NCBI GenBank assembly: GCA_007135795.1
Contig: SLIE01000389.1
Coordinates: 1-6,353, forward strand
From: Desulfobacterales bacterium
Lineage (GTDB): Bacteria > Desulfobacterota > Desulfobacteria > Desulfobacterales > Desulfosalsimonadaceae
DNA: 6,353 bases
Direction: 5' to 3'
Part shown: in pieces, positions 1 to 4,853 of the stretch
Position numbering within the stretch: position 1 is the first letter of the stretch
Layout of the letters: each line of letters opens with the position of its first letter
The notes under the pieces: model-generated
Seen by the model: the letters and a program-made list of their open reading frames with translations, nothing else
Told to the model about the DNA's origin: nothing
Database searches by the model: none
Translations under genes and position numbers: made by a program

Positions 1-502
1 CGGCAATGACATTCTCATCGCCCACGCTCAAGGCCGCGGCACCGTCTCCGAACCACATTTCATAAAAATAAGCGGCCTTGGCGTCCCGCTTGTCCGTGGC
101 AGCCACCATGATGTTTTTGCGCTCCCCGCTCTTTATGCCTTCCAGGGCCGTGATCAAAGCGGTTGTGGACACCTTCTGGGAAGATGAGAAATCCGTTTGA
201 ATCATCTCCTCTTTCAGGTTCAGGGCGGCGCCCACCACGCCGGCGTTCTGCCGATCGGCAAAAGGCAGGGTGGTGGATGCCAGGTATAAAGCGTCCAATT
301 GAGACTTGTCCATCCCTTTGAGACAGTCGCGGGCCGCCGCAACTGCCATGGTCAAAGCATCTTCGTCCCAGTTGCACAGGGAGCGCTCTCCCTGGGATAC
401 CGCCATGATGGCCGGTGCGAACCAGCCCATGGCCTGGACAATGGAAGACCGGTTCAGTCTCAACCGCGGAATATAAGCGCCGTATGAAGTAATGCCTATC
501 AT
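1..502 (-). CDS. HMG-CoA synthase / 3-oxoacyl-ACP synthase III-like protein, N-terminal 167 residues (C-terminus outside the window)
   Basis: This is a thiolase-superfamily condensing-enzyme-like protein of the hydroxymethylglutaryl-CoA synthase family, acting on CoA thioesters in the cytoplasm. The N-terminus MIGITSYGAYIPRLRL (residues 1-16), NWDEDALTMAVAAARDCL (44-61), LYLASTTLPFADRQNA (72-87) and FGDGAAAL (151-158) follow the first half of archaeal HMG-CoA synthases and their bacterial paralogues. Bacterial members often carry a C-terminal DUF35 zinc-ribbon/OB domain, which cannot be checked here. The start is supported by TAAGGAGG about 10 nt upstream. The residue aligned with the nucleophilic Cys of classical HMG-CoA synthases (FACKAGT) is Gln109 (SSSQKVSTTAL), so a plain HMG-CoA synthase function is doubtful. 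The upstream stop codon touches the SD, which suggests translational coupling. Family assignment is fairly sure; the substrate is unknown. A role in acyl-CoA or aromatic/alkane degradation is inferred from the family and the TetR neighbour. Confidence 0.8.
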   Translation of the reverse strand, partial: MIGITSYGAYIPRLRLNRSSIVQAMGWFAPAIMAVSQGERSLCNWDEDALTMAVAAARDCLKGMDKSQLDALYLASTTLPFADRQNAGVVGAALNLKEEMIQTDFSSSQKVSTTALITALEGIKSGERKNIMVAATDKRDAKAAYFYEMWFGDGAAALSVGDENVIA

Positions 503-517
503 CGTGAGATTTCCTCC

Positions 518-601
518 TTAATTTTTGATTACCGGTCTTCGTGTGTAATCCCGGATATAGGGGCCGATTTTTTTTCCGATGGATTCCAGATTGAGCGCCA
601 T
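518..601 (-). pseudogene. 27-codon remnant resembling the N-terminus of a MaoC-type enoyl-CoA hydratase (or a leader peptide)
   Basis: This short frame starts with ATG at 601, preceded by AAAGGGG about 6 nt upstream, and ends at TAA (520-518). It begins MALNLESIGKKIGP and continues YIRDYT, which resembles the start of MaoC/hydroxysteroid-dehydrogenase-4-type hot-dog enoyl-CoA hydratases (MALN..IGK..GP....YTW..V, from memory of the family). Instead of the family's continuation it reads RRPVIKN and stops. Full MaoC proteins of this class are about 150-290 residues long, so almost the whole protein is missing without a visible frameshift, as a deletion would leave it. The stop codon is shared with the SD of the downstream CoA-synthase-like gene, so translating this frame could still deliver ribosomes to that gene. 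The alternative is a genuine leader peptide. The reading frame and SD are seen directly; the homology is by eye over about 20 residues only. Confidence 0.5.
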
Positions 602-652
602 GCGTATCCCCTTTAAAAAACGAGTTCATGTGCTTAAGAAATCGATCAACGC

Positions 653-675
653 TTGTAAGTAATAGTTACTTACAA
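653..675. promoter_or_regulatory. Perfect palindrome, probable TetR-family operator (O1)
   Basis: TTGTAAGTAA and its exact reverse complement TTACTTACAA are separated by TAG, giving a 23-bp dyad with no mismatches. It lies about 50 bp upstream of the minus-strand CoA operon and in the same divergent intergenic region as the TetR-type regulator. Size and symmetry fit a TetR-dimer site. A related copy lies at 874-896. Binding by the adjacent regulator is inferred. Confidence 0.65.
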
Positions 676-681
676 TAAAAA

Positions 682-710
682 TCGATAACAGGATTACCGA
701 TTGAATGCAA
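682..710 (-). promoter_or_regulatory. Candidate sigma-70-type promoter for the minus-strand CoA operon
   Basis: On the minus strand TTGCAT (710-705) and TATCGA (687-682) are separated by 17 bp. Each matches three or four positions of the consensus, so the call is weak. It would start transcription near 675, exactly at the edge of the perfect palindrome 653-675. That is where a repressor would block, and it is the main reason for listing it. Confidence 0.3.
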
Positions 711-864
711 GCGAAAAAATGAGGGTGGTTCCTGGTTTGTAAGCCGTTGCCGGACAATTAATTGCAACTTCAATTTTTCAACTCTCTGCAAGCTGTTATG
801 AATTCTTTCTTTCTGGCGGAGAGATCGCCTTTCCGGGCAAAATCAAATTTCATCCGCCATGCGG

Positions 865-870
865 TTGACA
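865..870 (+). promoter_or_regulatory. Perfect -35 hexamer TTGACA for the TetR-type regulator
   Basis: TTGACA lies 100 bp upstream of the regulator's ATG. At 16-18 bp spacing the -10 candidates are poor (TTACTT/TACTTC at 887-893); the AT-rich stretch at 908-920 with TAAAAT is too far away. The imperfect operator 874-896 fills the spacer and -10 positions, which would suit autorepression. Only the -35 match is strong. Confidence 0.35.
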
Positions 871-873
871 GTC

Positions 874-896
874 ATGTAATTAAGTGTTACTTCCAA
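874..896. promoter_or_regulatory. Imperfect second copy of the palindrome, probable autoregulatory operator (O2)
   Basis: ATGTAATTAA, spacer GTG, then TTACTTCCAA. The left arm matches 8 of 10 and the right arm 9 of 10 positions of the perfect palindrome at 653-675, with the same 3-bp spacer. It lies immediately downstream of a TTGACA box and upstream of the regulator. Two copies of one dyad flanking a divergent region is a typical arrangement for a TetR protein controlling itself and its target. Confidence 0.5.
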
Positions 897-970
897 ATAA
901 AAGAACGTATTAAATAAAATTGACCGACAGGGATTTTCCAGATATATATACCCGCTAAGGAAATGAATCC

Positions 971-1618
971 ATGGATTTTGATAAGGCGATAAAATTGAAT
1001 CTTGCAGCAACCCACCAGAGGCGGACCGCCCTGCCCCCCAGCATGATGAAGCTGGCCGACGCCCTGGAAGCCCTTTTAAAGGAAAAGGATTTCAACTCCA
1101 TTTCAGCAGCGGAAATCTCCAGAACAGCCCAGGTGAACGAATCCCTGATCTACCGGTACTACAAGGACAAACGGGGGGTGCTCCATTTTATCCTCCACAA
1201 CTACATGATTGAATTCATGGGGGAAATCGGCCGGCAGATCAAAGCGGCCAAAGGCGCTCTGAACAAGCTTGAGATGCTGGTCAGGGGCCATATTGCCATG
1301 TACGACGCCAACCGGGTATTTGCAAAAATACTCCTGCTGGAGGTAAGAAATTTCCCGGGCTATTTTGAAAGCGATACCTATGAACTGATCAAAACCTACA
1401 GCCGATCCATGACCGCCATCATCAACCAGGGGGTGGAAAGCGGTGAGATTCGTAATGATATCCCCATCTCCAGAATCAGGAACATGATTCTGGGCGGGAT
1501 CGAACATACCTGCATGGCCCCGGTCATTTTCGGATACAGCATTTCAGACGACACTGTGGATGATCTGTTCAAGCTGCTCTTTGACGGAATTGTATCACCG
1601 TCGCGCCGTTCTTCATAA
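971..1618 (+). CDS. TetR/AcrR-family transcriptional regulator
   Basis: A 215-residue one-component repressor-like protein. After about 22 unusual N-terminal residues comes the TetR DNA-binding domain (about 24-75): helix 1 around MMKLADALEALLKEKDF, then the helix-turn-helix ISAAEISRTAQVNESLIYRYY (44-64) with the family's typical YRYYKDKRGVL end of the recognition helix. The rest is helical, as expected for a ligand-binding/dimerisation domain, with no recognisable ligand signature. The start is supported by TAAGGA 9 nt upstream. The gene is divergent from the CoA operon, and two dyads of one sequence (653-675 and 874-896) flank the shared region. I therefore infer that it represses that operon and itself, with an acyl-CoA-type ligand possible but unproven. 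The family call is secure. Confidence 0.92.
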   Translation: MDFDKAIKLNLAATHQRRTALPPSMMKLADALEALLKEKDFNSISAAEISRTAQVNESLIYRYYKDKRGVLHFILHNYMIEFMGEIGRQIKAAKGALNKLEMLVRGHIAMYDANRVFAKILLLEVRNFPGYFESDTYELIKTYSRSMTAIINQGVESGEIRNDIPISRIRNMILGGIEHTCMAPVIFGYSISDDTVDDLFKLLFDGIVSPSRRSS

Positions 1619-1646
1619 TAAAACCACGTCCATCATTGGATCGATG

Positions 1647-1679
1647 AAAACCAGCCCGCTTCCCCTTGGAAATGGTTTT
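1647..1679 (+). terminator. Weak hairpin after the TetR-type gene, possible terminator
   Basis: AAAACCA (1647-1653) pairs with TGGTTTT (1673-1679); inside, TTCC and GGAA can pair around CCTT. The T run is part of the stem and is followed by GG, so this is not a classic intrinsic terminator. It lies 29 bp after the regulator's stop codon and touches the putative -35 box of the next gene. Confidence 0.25.
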
Positions 1680-1706
1680 GGAAGCGTTTGCCTTCGGCTT
1701 TATTAT
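1678..1706 (+). promoter_or_regulatory. Candidate sigma-70 promoter for the N-acetyltransferase gene
   Basis: TTGGAA (1678-1683, 4 of 6) and TATTAT (1701-1706, 5 of 6) are 17 bp apart. Transcription would begin near 1713, giving a leader of about 60 nt. That leader contains a directly repeated TTTCGGATC (1718-1726 and 1730-1738) and a hairpin (1734-1750). It implies the gene is transcribed separately from the regulator upstream. Confidence 0.45.
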
Positions 1707-1733
1707 TGCGCGAGCACTTTCGGATCATATTTC

Positions 1734-1750
1734 GGATCGCCCCGCGATCC
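1734..1750 (+). repeat. Perfect 7-bp hairpin in the leader of the N-acetyltransferase gene
   Basis: GGATCGC and GCGATCC enclose a CCC loop. The hairpin ends 21 nt before the ATG, just upstream of the weak SD AAAAGG (1755-1760), and overlaps the second copy of TTTCGGATC. It could modulate translation or be an operator half; nothing decides between these. Confidence 0.4.
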
Positions 1751-1771
1751 CTACTAAAAGGTTGTACCGTC

Positions 1772-2578
1772 ATGGAAAAAAACAGATACCTTAATCGCAT
1801 CGGATACACCGGGCCGGTCGAGGCAACGACTGCGGCCCTTAATCAGCTCCACAAAGGGCATCTTTTCTCGGTTCCTTTTGAGAACCTTGACATTTTTCTT
1901 GGGCGACCGATTGTCCTTACCCTCCAATCCTTTTATGACAAGGTCGTTTACAACAACCGGGGAGGTTACTGCTATGAGCTCAACGGTTTATTCGGATGGC
2001 TGCTTACGGCATTCGGATTCAATGTGACGATGCTTTCTGCAAGGGTCTTTGATAAAGGGAGCATCGGCCCTGAATTCGATCATATGGTGTTGCTGGTTGA
2101 AGCAGAAAAACCGCTGATCGCCGATGTGGGGTTCGGCGATTCCTTTATTGAGCCCATTGGGTTTGATGAAGCGTCATCCCTGCAGCAGGGCTATTTCTAT
2201 CGCCTGAAAGAGTCGGATTCTCAGTGGGTGCTGCAACGCCGGGATATGGAATCAGACTGGGATCCCTTGTATATCTTTTCACTGGAACCAAGGAAACTTG
2301 AAGATTTCAGCGGCATGAACGTCTATCACCAGACTTCCGAAGATTCCCACTTCACACGCCAACCGCTATGCACGAAAGCGACCACGGAGGGCAGGATTAC
2401 CCTGTTAAACAATCGGCTGATCGTCACATCCGGGGACGATCGGAACGAAACGCCGGTAACTATGGCATCGGGATATATCTCAATGCTTAAAAAATATTTG
2501 GGGATCGATCTCGAAGAAACAGATGCCAGAAATTTTATGAGACACGCCGGAACCGACGCTGACACGTTTACCGTCTGA
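1772..2578 (+). CDS. nat: Arylamine N-acetyltransferase
   Basis: This cytoplasmic enzyme family transfers acetyl from acetyl-CoA to arylamines, arylhydroxylamines or hydrazines by a ping-pong mechanism through a catalytic cysteine. The protein has 268 residues, a normal length for bacterial NATs. Seen in the sequence: N-terminal YLNRIGYTGPVEAT (6-19), FSVPFENLDIFLGRPI (32-47), the signature NRGGYCYELNGLF (62-74) with catalytic Cys67, FDHMVLLV (102-109) with His104, and LIADVGFGDSF (115-125) with Asp118. The triad is therefore complete. The C-terminal third (PLCTKATTEGRITLL) also fits. The frame is open upstream to 1688, but homology begins at the ATG at 1772, which has a weak SD (AAAAGG, 11 nt upstream). 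The gene has its own candidate promoter and converges on the channel gene. The physiological substrate cannot be read from the sequence; some family members act in secondary metabolism. Confidence 0.93.
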   Translation: MEKNRYLNRIGYTGPVEATTAALNQLHKGHLFSVPFENLDIFLGRPIVLTLQSFYDKVVYNNRGGYCYELNGLFGWLLTAFGFNVTMLSARVFDKGSIGPEFDHMVLLVEAEKPLIADVGFGDSFIEPIGFDEASSLQQGYFYRLKESDSQWVLQRRDMESDWDPLYIFSLEPRKLEDFSGMNVYHQTSEDSHFTRQPLCTKATTEGRITLLNNRLIVTSGDDRNETPVTMASGYISMLKKYLGIDLEETDARNFMRHAGTDADTFTV

Positions 2579-2616
2579 TTCAAACATTGAATGGTGGCCA
2601 TTTATGCCAGCCCACG

Positions 2617-3450
2617 TCACGGCTCCGGTGATTGACGCGCCTGCGTGCGAATATCGTCGCGCAGGGCGATTACCTCCCTCCTTAGCTTGACAAGCTCTTT
2701 CGCCCCCGCCACCTCTGCTTCATCACTTTCCGCGTCCCGGCCGATGAAGAAGGTGGCAAGCGTTGCCGTCACGTAACCAAAGACGCCAAGCGCATAGATT
2801 GCCAGAAAGAAGCACAACAACCGGCCTTCGAACGTCTGCGGCCAGTACTGCGACCCCATCGTCGTCATTATCATCGCGGTCCACCATAACGCCTCGCCAT
2901 AACTGTTCAGACCATCGGGAATCTCTCGCTCAAAGGCGTACATTCCGGCCGCGCCTGCGATAACGACCAGCACCGAAAGGGCCACGACATACCCAAAGCC
3001 CCGACGACGCAGGCTTGCGCCCAACGCGCGCATCCCCCGGTTCAGGGAACTGACGAGACGAAACAATCGCAACCCCCGTCCTACGCGGGCCATCCGAAAC
3101 ACCCGAATCAAACGGTAGATTCGAAAAATGCGCAATGCCGGCAATACCAAGGCAATTGCGGGAATCCAGTTTTTTTTAAGGTAAGCTTTTTTACGGGGGG
3201 CCAGGATGAATTCCACTGAAAAATTGACGATAAAGATGATCCAGATGATCGTCCCGAGAATACGAAACGGGTAATACTCACCCCACGTCAGCTCAACCAC
3301 CAGCAGCGCCAGCCACACGAACGCAAGCAACACCATGGGGGTTTCCAATACATCTTCGAGGCGCTGAAGCAGCTCGTAGCGCTCCCTGTCCAGTTCCTCC
3401 CGCCCAGGGAGGGTTTCGTCCCGATTCTCGCTGGTGCCGACGTCGTTCAT
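2617..3450 (-). CDS. Voltage-sensor-type ion channel (Ion_trans superfamily) with non-canonical pore filter
   Basis: A 277-residue inner-membrane cation-channel subunit, expected to act as a tetramer. Helices by hydrophobicity: S1 about 38-54, S2 65-83, S3 95-106, S4 107-131, S5 153-173, pore helix 184-197, S6 209-236. S4 is a clear voltage-sensor-like helix with Arg at every third position (RIFRIYRLIRVFRMARVGR). The pore stretch EALWWTAMIMTTMG aligns with Kv/KvAP-type pores (ALWW....TTVGYGD..P), but the filter reads TMGSQYWP (197-204), so the K+ signature GYGD is absent. The cytoplasmic tail (243-270) is charged with heptad-like leucines, a probable short coiled coil for assembly. The SD is poor (GGGGCG about 13 nt upstream). 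Channel class is sure; ion selectivity and gating are not. The gene stands alone, convergent to the NAT gene. Confidence 0.88.
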   Translation of the reverse strand: MNDVGTSENRDETLPGREELDRERYELLQRLEDVLETPMVLLAFVWLALLVVELTWGEYYPFRILGTIIWIIFIVNFSVEFILAPRKKAYLKKNWIPAIALVLPALRIFRIYRLIRVFRMARVGRGLRLFRLVSSLNRGMRALGASLRRRGFGYVVALSVLVVIAGAAGMYAFEREIPDGLNSYGEALWWTAMIMTTMGSQYWPQTFEGRLLCFFLAIYALGVFGYVTATLATFFIGRDAESDEAEVAGAKELVKLRREVIALRDDIRTQARQSPEP

Positions 3451-3555
3451 TCTGGTGACGCCCCATTACTAACGGATGATAATAGGACTGTGCGTTGTTA
3501 TATCTGGATCAAAAATCCTGCTTTTCGTTCGGGTACAATAATATGCAATACAATA

Positions 3556-3584
3556 ATTGTAATCCCTGCACCCGGCATGTTCAA
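3556..3584 (-). promoter_or_regulatory. Candidate sigma-70 promoter for the ion-channel gene
   Basis: On the minus strand TTGAAC (3584-3579, 4 of 6) and TACAAT (3561-3556, 5 of 6) are 17 bp apart, giving a leader of about 100 nt. The -10 box is one arm of the palindrome TACAAT-A-ATTGTA (3549-3561). A second, slightly poorer pair lies upstream: TTGACT (3618-3613) and TATACC (3594-3589), 18 bp apart. Confidence 0.45.
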
Positions 3585-3602
3585 CGCGGGTATAATCGCA
3601 AC

Positions 3603-3649
3603 CCCGCATTGCAGTCAAACCCGCATGAAGCATGCCCTTACTCCCGCAT
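3603..3649. repeat. Three direct copies of CCCGCAT
   Basis: CCCGCAT occurs at 3603-3609, 3620-3626 and 3643-3649, with a related CCCGGCAT at 3571-3578. They lie in the 244-bp gap between the channel gene and the small membrane-protein gene and surround the upstream candidate promoter. They may be an activator or repressor array, or chance in a short interval. Confidence 0.3.
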
Positions 3650-3694
3650 CCGAACGATATCCGCCACAAAATCTCCGTGCAGAGCCCTGTTGCC

Positions 3695-4084
3695 TTATAA
3701 ACCGAACAACCAGCTTCCCGGATTGGGCACTGGTTTGCCTTCATTCAGATACTTGAGACCGATTACGCAGCGTGCCACGAGCCAGATAAGCAAAAAGAGC
3801 CAAACCAGAATACCCAGTACCACCACCGTCAGAAGGAGTCCGATCACACCAAAAAGAAAGCCCATCCAGAATGTACGGATCTGAAAGCGGTAATGCGTCT
3901 GAACAATTTCGGATGCCTCACCTCGATATACATAGGCGATTACCACGCCAACAATGCCTGTAACGGCAATGACCAGGCTCCCCAGGTACAGGATATAGAT
4001 CATTGCCGCCATCTTCCGATCGGGCGTAAAGAGACCGTTTTCGGCCTGAACAATCTCATCCGGTTCGGAATTGTAGTTTGTCAT
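3695..4084 (-). CDS. Small integral membrane protein, DUF4870/COG3671-like
   Basis: A 129-residue protein of unknown function. A polar N-terminus (1-23) is followed by three hydrophobic segments (about 25-51, 74-90 and 92-108). The conserved-looking stretch THYRFQIRTFW (63-73) lies between segments 1 and 2, and the C-terminal tail GLKYLNEGKPVPNPGSWLFG (109-128) is typical of the COG3671/DUF4870 group as I know it. An in-frame ATG at 4096 is possible, but GGAGG lies inside its first codons and 6 nt before the ATG at 4084, so 4084 is the likely start. It is separated from the channel gene by 244 bp with promoter-like sequence, so co-transcription is not required. Function is unknown for the family; this call rests on sequence recollection and topology. 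Confidence 0.8.
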   Translation of the reverse strand: MTNYNSEPDEIVQAENGLFTPDRKMAAMIYILYLGSLVIAVTGIVGVVIAYVYRGEASEIVQTHYRFQIRTFWMGFLFGVIGLLLTVVVLGILVWLFLLIWLVARCVIGLKYLNEGKPVPNPGSWLFGL

Positions 4085-4149
4085 TTTTTCCTCCATGATT
4101 GTGTAAGTGAATCATCAGCGTTGGGTTCTATCCCGAGCACAACCTACAT

Positions 4150-4180
4150 AACAAACAATGCTATTTTATAAAATTAAATT
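4150..4180 (-). promoter_or_regulatory. AT-rich promoter-like segment upstream of the DUF4870-like gene
   Basis: On the minus strand TTGTCG is followed by TATAATTTAATTTTATAAAAT. Two -10-like hexamers (TATAAT, TAAAAT) are visible, but spacing to the only -35-like box is 15 bp or less. A promoter here is plausible from composition and location, with no precise start. Confidence 0.25.
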
Positions 4181-4251
4181 ATACGACAAGATTAATCCGT
4201 TGCGCCTGGAACATAAAAAGGCATGAATTGTTTCGAAAAACCAACCCCTCA

Positions 4252-4475
4252 CCGGGCTATCGCCCGGGTCTGATGCCAGGCGGGAGCCTGGCGCTCCCAG
4301 CTATACGCCGGGCTGCAGGTGTAAAGCCGGTTGGCTCTTTGAAAACTGTCGCAACCGCCTCGCTTAAAAACCAAAGCAAACGCAAAGATCCAAAGATCAA
4401 CAACCCATATAGCCTCATCCCCCATGGGAGCGCCAGCCTCTTGCCTGGCTCTCCTTTAAAACCGGGCAAAGCCCG
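4252..4475. repeat. Inverted pair of a two-hairpin repeat (BIME-like element)
   Basis: The same unit occurs twice in opposite orientation. The right copy begins TGGGAGCGCCAG at 4425 and ends GCCTGGC at 4449; the left copy is its complement at 4299-4275, with 22 of 25 positions identical. On the outer side of each copy, after 7-14 nt, is a second GC-rich hairpin: CCGGGC/GCCCGG (4252-4267) and CGGGC/GCCCG (4463-4475). The left core also allows two competing stems, CCAGGC/GCCTGG and GGGAGC/GCTCCC. About 125 bp lie between the cores with no credible gene. The layout resembles bacterial interspersed mosaic elements built from head-to-head REP units. Genome copy number is unknown. Confidence 0.55.
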
Positions 4476-4484
4476 CTATTCCAG

Positions 4485-4537
4485 ACAAGCCATCACATTT
4501 TTATCAAAACATCCCAGATGTTTTTTTGCTGGCTTGT
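4485..4537 (+). terminator. Nested hairpins with T-tract, terminator-like
   Basis: An inner stem AAAACATC (4506-4513) and GATGTTTT (4517-4524) closes on a CCA loop and runs into seven Ts (4521-4527). An outer perfect stem ACAAGCCA (4485-4492) and TGGCTTGT (4530-4537) encloses it. The inner part looks like an intrinsic terminator for plus-strand transcription, yet no gene ends just upstream on that strand. It may isolate the permease from upstream reading, end a small RNA, or be part of a mobile repeat. Confidence 0.4.
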
Positions 4538-4573
4538 AGCTCCCTTTCCATGGAGTGCAATGAACATTGAGTA

Positions 4574-4599
4574 AATCGGAACTGATTTTAACTCCGATT
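4574..4599. repeat. Small inverted repeat
   Basis: AATCGGA (4574-4580) and TCCGATT (4593-4599) are perfect complements around a 12-nt loop, followed by ATTTTCG. It is weak as a terminator. A direct repeat TTCTGGTA (4620-4627 and 4632-4639) follows. No coding frame is apparent in 4540-4647. Confidence 0.3.
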
Positions 4600-4647
4600 A
4601 TTTTCGACAAAACGCATTCTTCTGGTAATTTTTCTGGTAGCGATAAC

Positions 4648-4822
4648 TGATGGACTCGTAAAAAGTCGCGGCCGGAAGATTTTATAAACGTTTCAAAATC
4701 AAGGCTTGCGCAATCTCCAAATATGCAGCGTACTTAAGTGTACATGCATGTCTACAAGGCGTAAACCGCAAATTCTAAGGATTACGCGTAACGCAGATAT
4801 TCGACCTTTTACGAAGTCGTCA
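4648..4822. mobile_element. MITE-like palindrome-rich element with imperfect terminal inverted repeats
   Basis: The left end reads TGATGGACT then CGTAAAAAGTCG (4648-4668). The complement of the right end reads TGACGACTT then CGTAAAAGGTCG (4822-4802): 16 of 21 positions agree without gaps, more with gaps. TAAC occurs directly outside both ends (4644-4647 and 4823-4826), a possible 4-bp target duplication, although the wider shared string ATAACT makes the exact boundary ambiguous. Inside are four perfect palindromes: TTGCGCAA (4706), ACTTAAGT (4732), ACATGCATGT (4742) and TTACGCGTAA (4782). There is no transposase frame. The CGTAAAAAGTC end resembles intergenic repeats I recall from Desulfobacterota genomes. 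The right end is only 31 bp from the permease start codon, so it may carry that gene's promoter. Confidence 0.5.
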
Positions 4823-4853
4823 TAACTTGCACCCAGAAAGGGGAGAACGCCGA

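Larger units (their letters stand above)
602..970. other. Divergent intergenic control region
   Basis: This 369-bp, AT-rich gap separates the minus-strand CoA operon from the plus-strand TetR-type gene. Besides the two operator-like dyads and the promoter candidates listed separately, it holds the perfect palindrome CAATTAATTG (755-764) and a small CCGC-cat-GCGG dyad just before the TTGACA box. I see no coding frame with a ribosome-binding site in it. Confidence 0.6.

Noticed and set aside
60..629. 189-codon open frame on the minus strand
   Set aside because: It overlaps the HMG-CoA-synthase-like gene in another frame. Its translation is low-complexity, rich in Gly, Arg and His, with no family resemblance, while the other frame has clear homology and a strong SD.
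1103..1507. 134-codon open frame opposite the TetR-type gene
   Set aside because: It is antisense to a secure gene, has no SD and no recognisable motif.
1688..1771. Upstream start for the N-acetyltransferase at 1688 (28 extra residues)
   Set aside because: The extension lies within the promoter and leader signals, has no SD, and adds residues that NAT families do not have.
2579..2616. Possible bidirectional terminator between the convergent NAT and channel genes
   Set aside because: Only a 4-bp ATGG/CCAT stem is present, with no T-tract; too weak to annotate.
3490..3884. Two overlapping plus-strand open frames of 88 and 129 codons
   Set aside because: They run antisense into the DUF4870-like gene, lack SDs, and their translations look random.
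4252..4475. CRISPR array
   Set aside because: There are only two repeat copies, in opposite orientation, with no regular spacers and no cas gene in the window.
4228..4539. 103-codon plus-strand open frame across the repeat region, and a 70-codon minus-strand frame within it
   Set aside because: They have poor starts without SD and consist mostly of the inverted GC-rich repeats. The structure explains the sequence better than a protein does.
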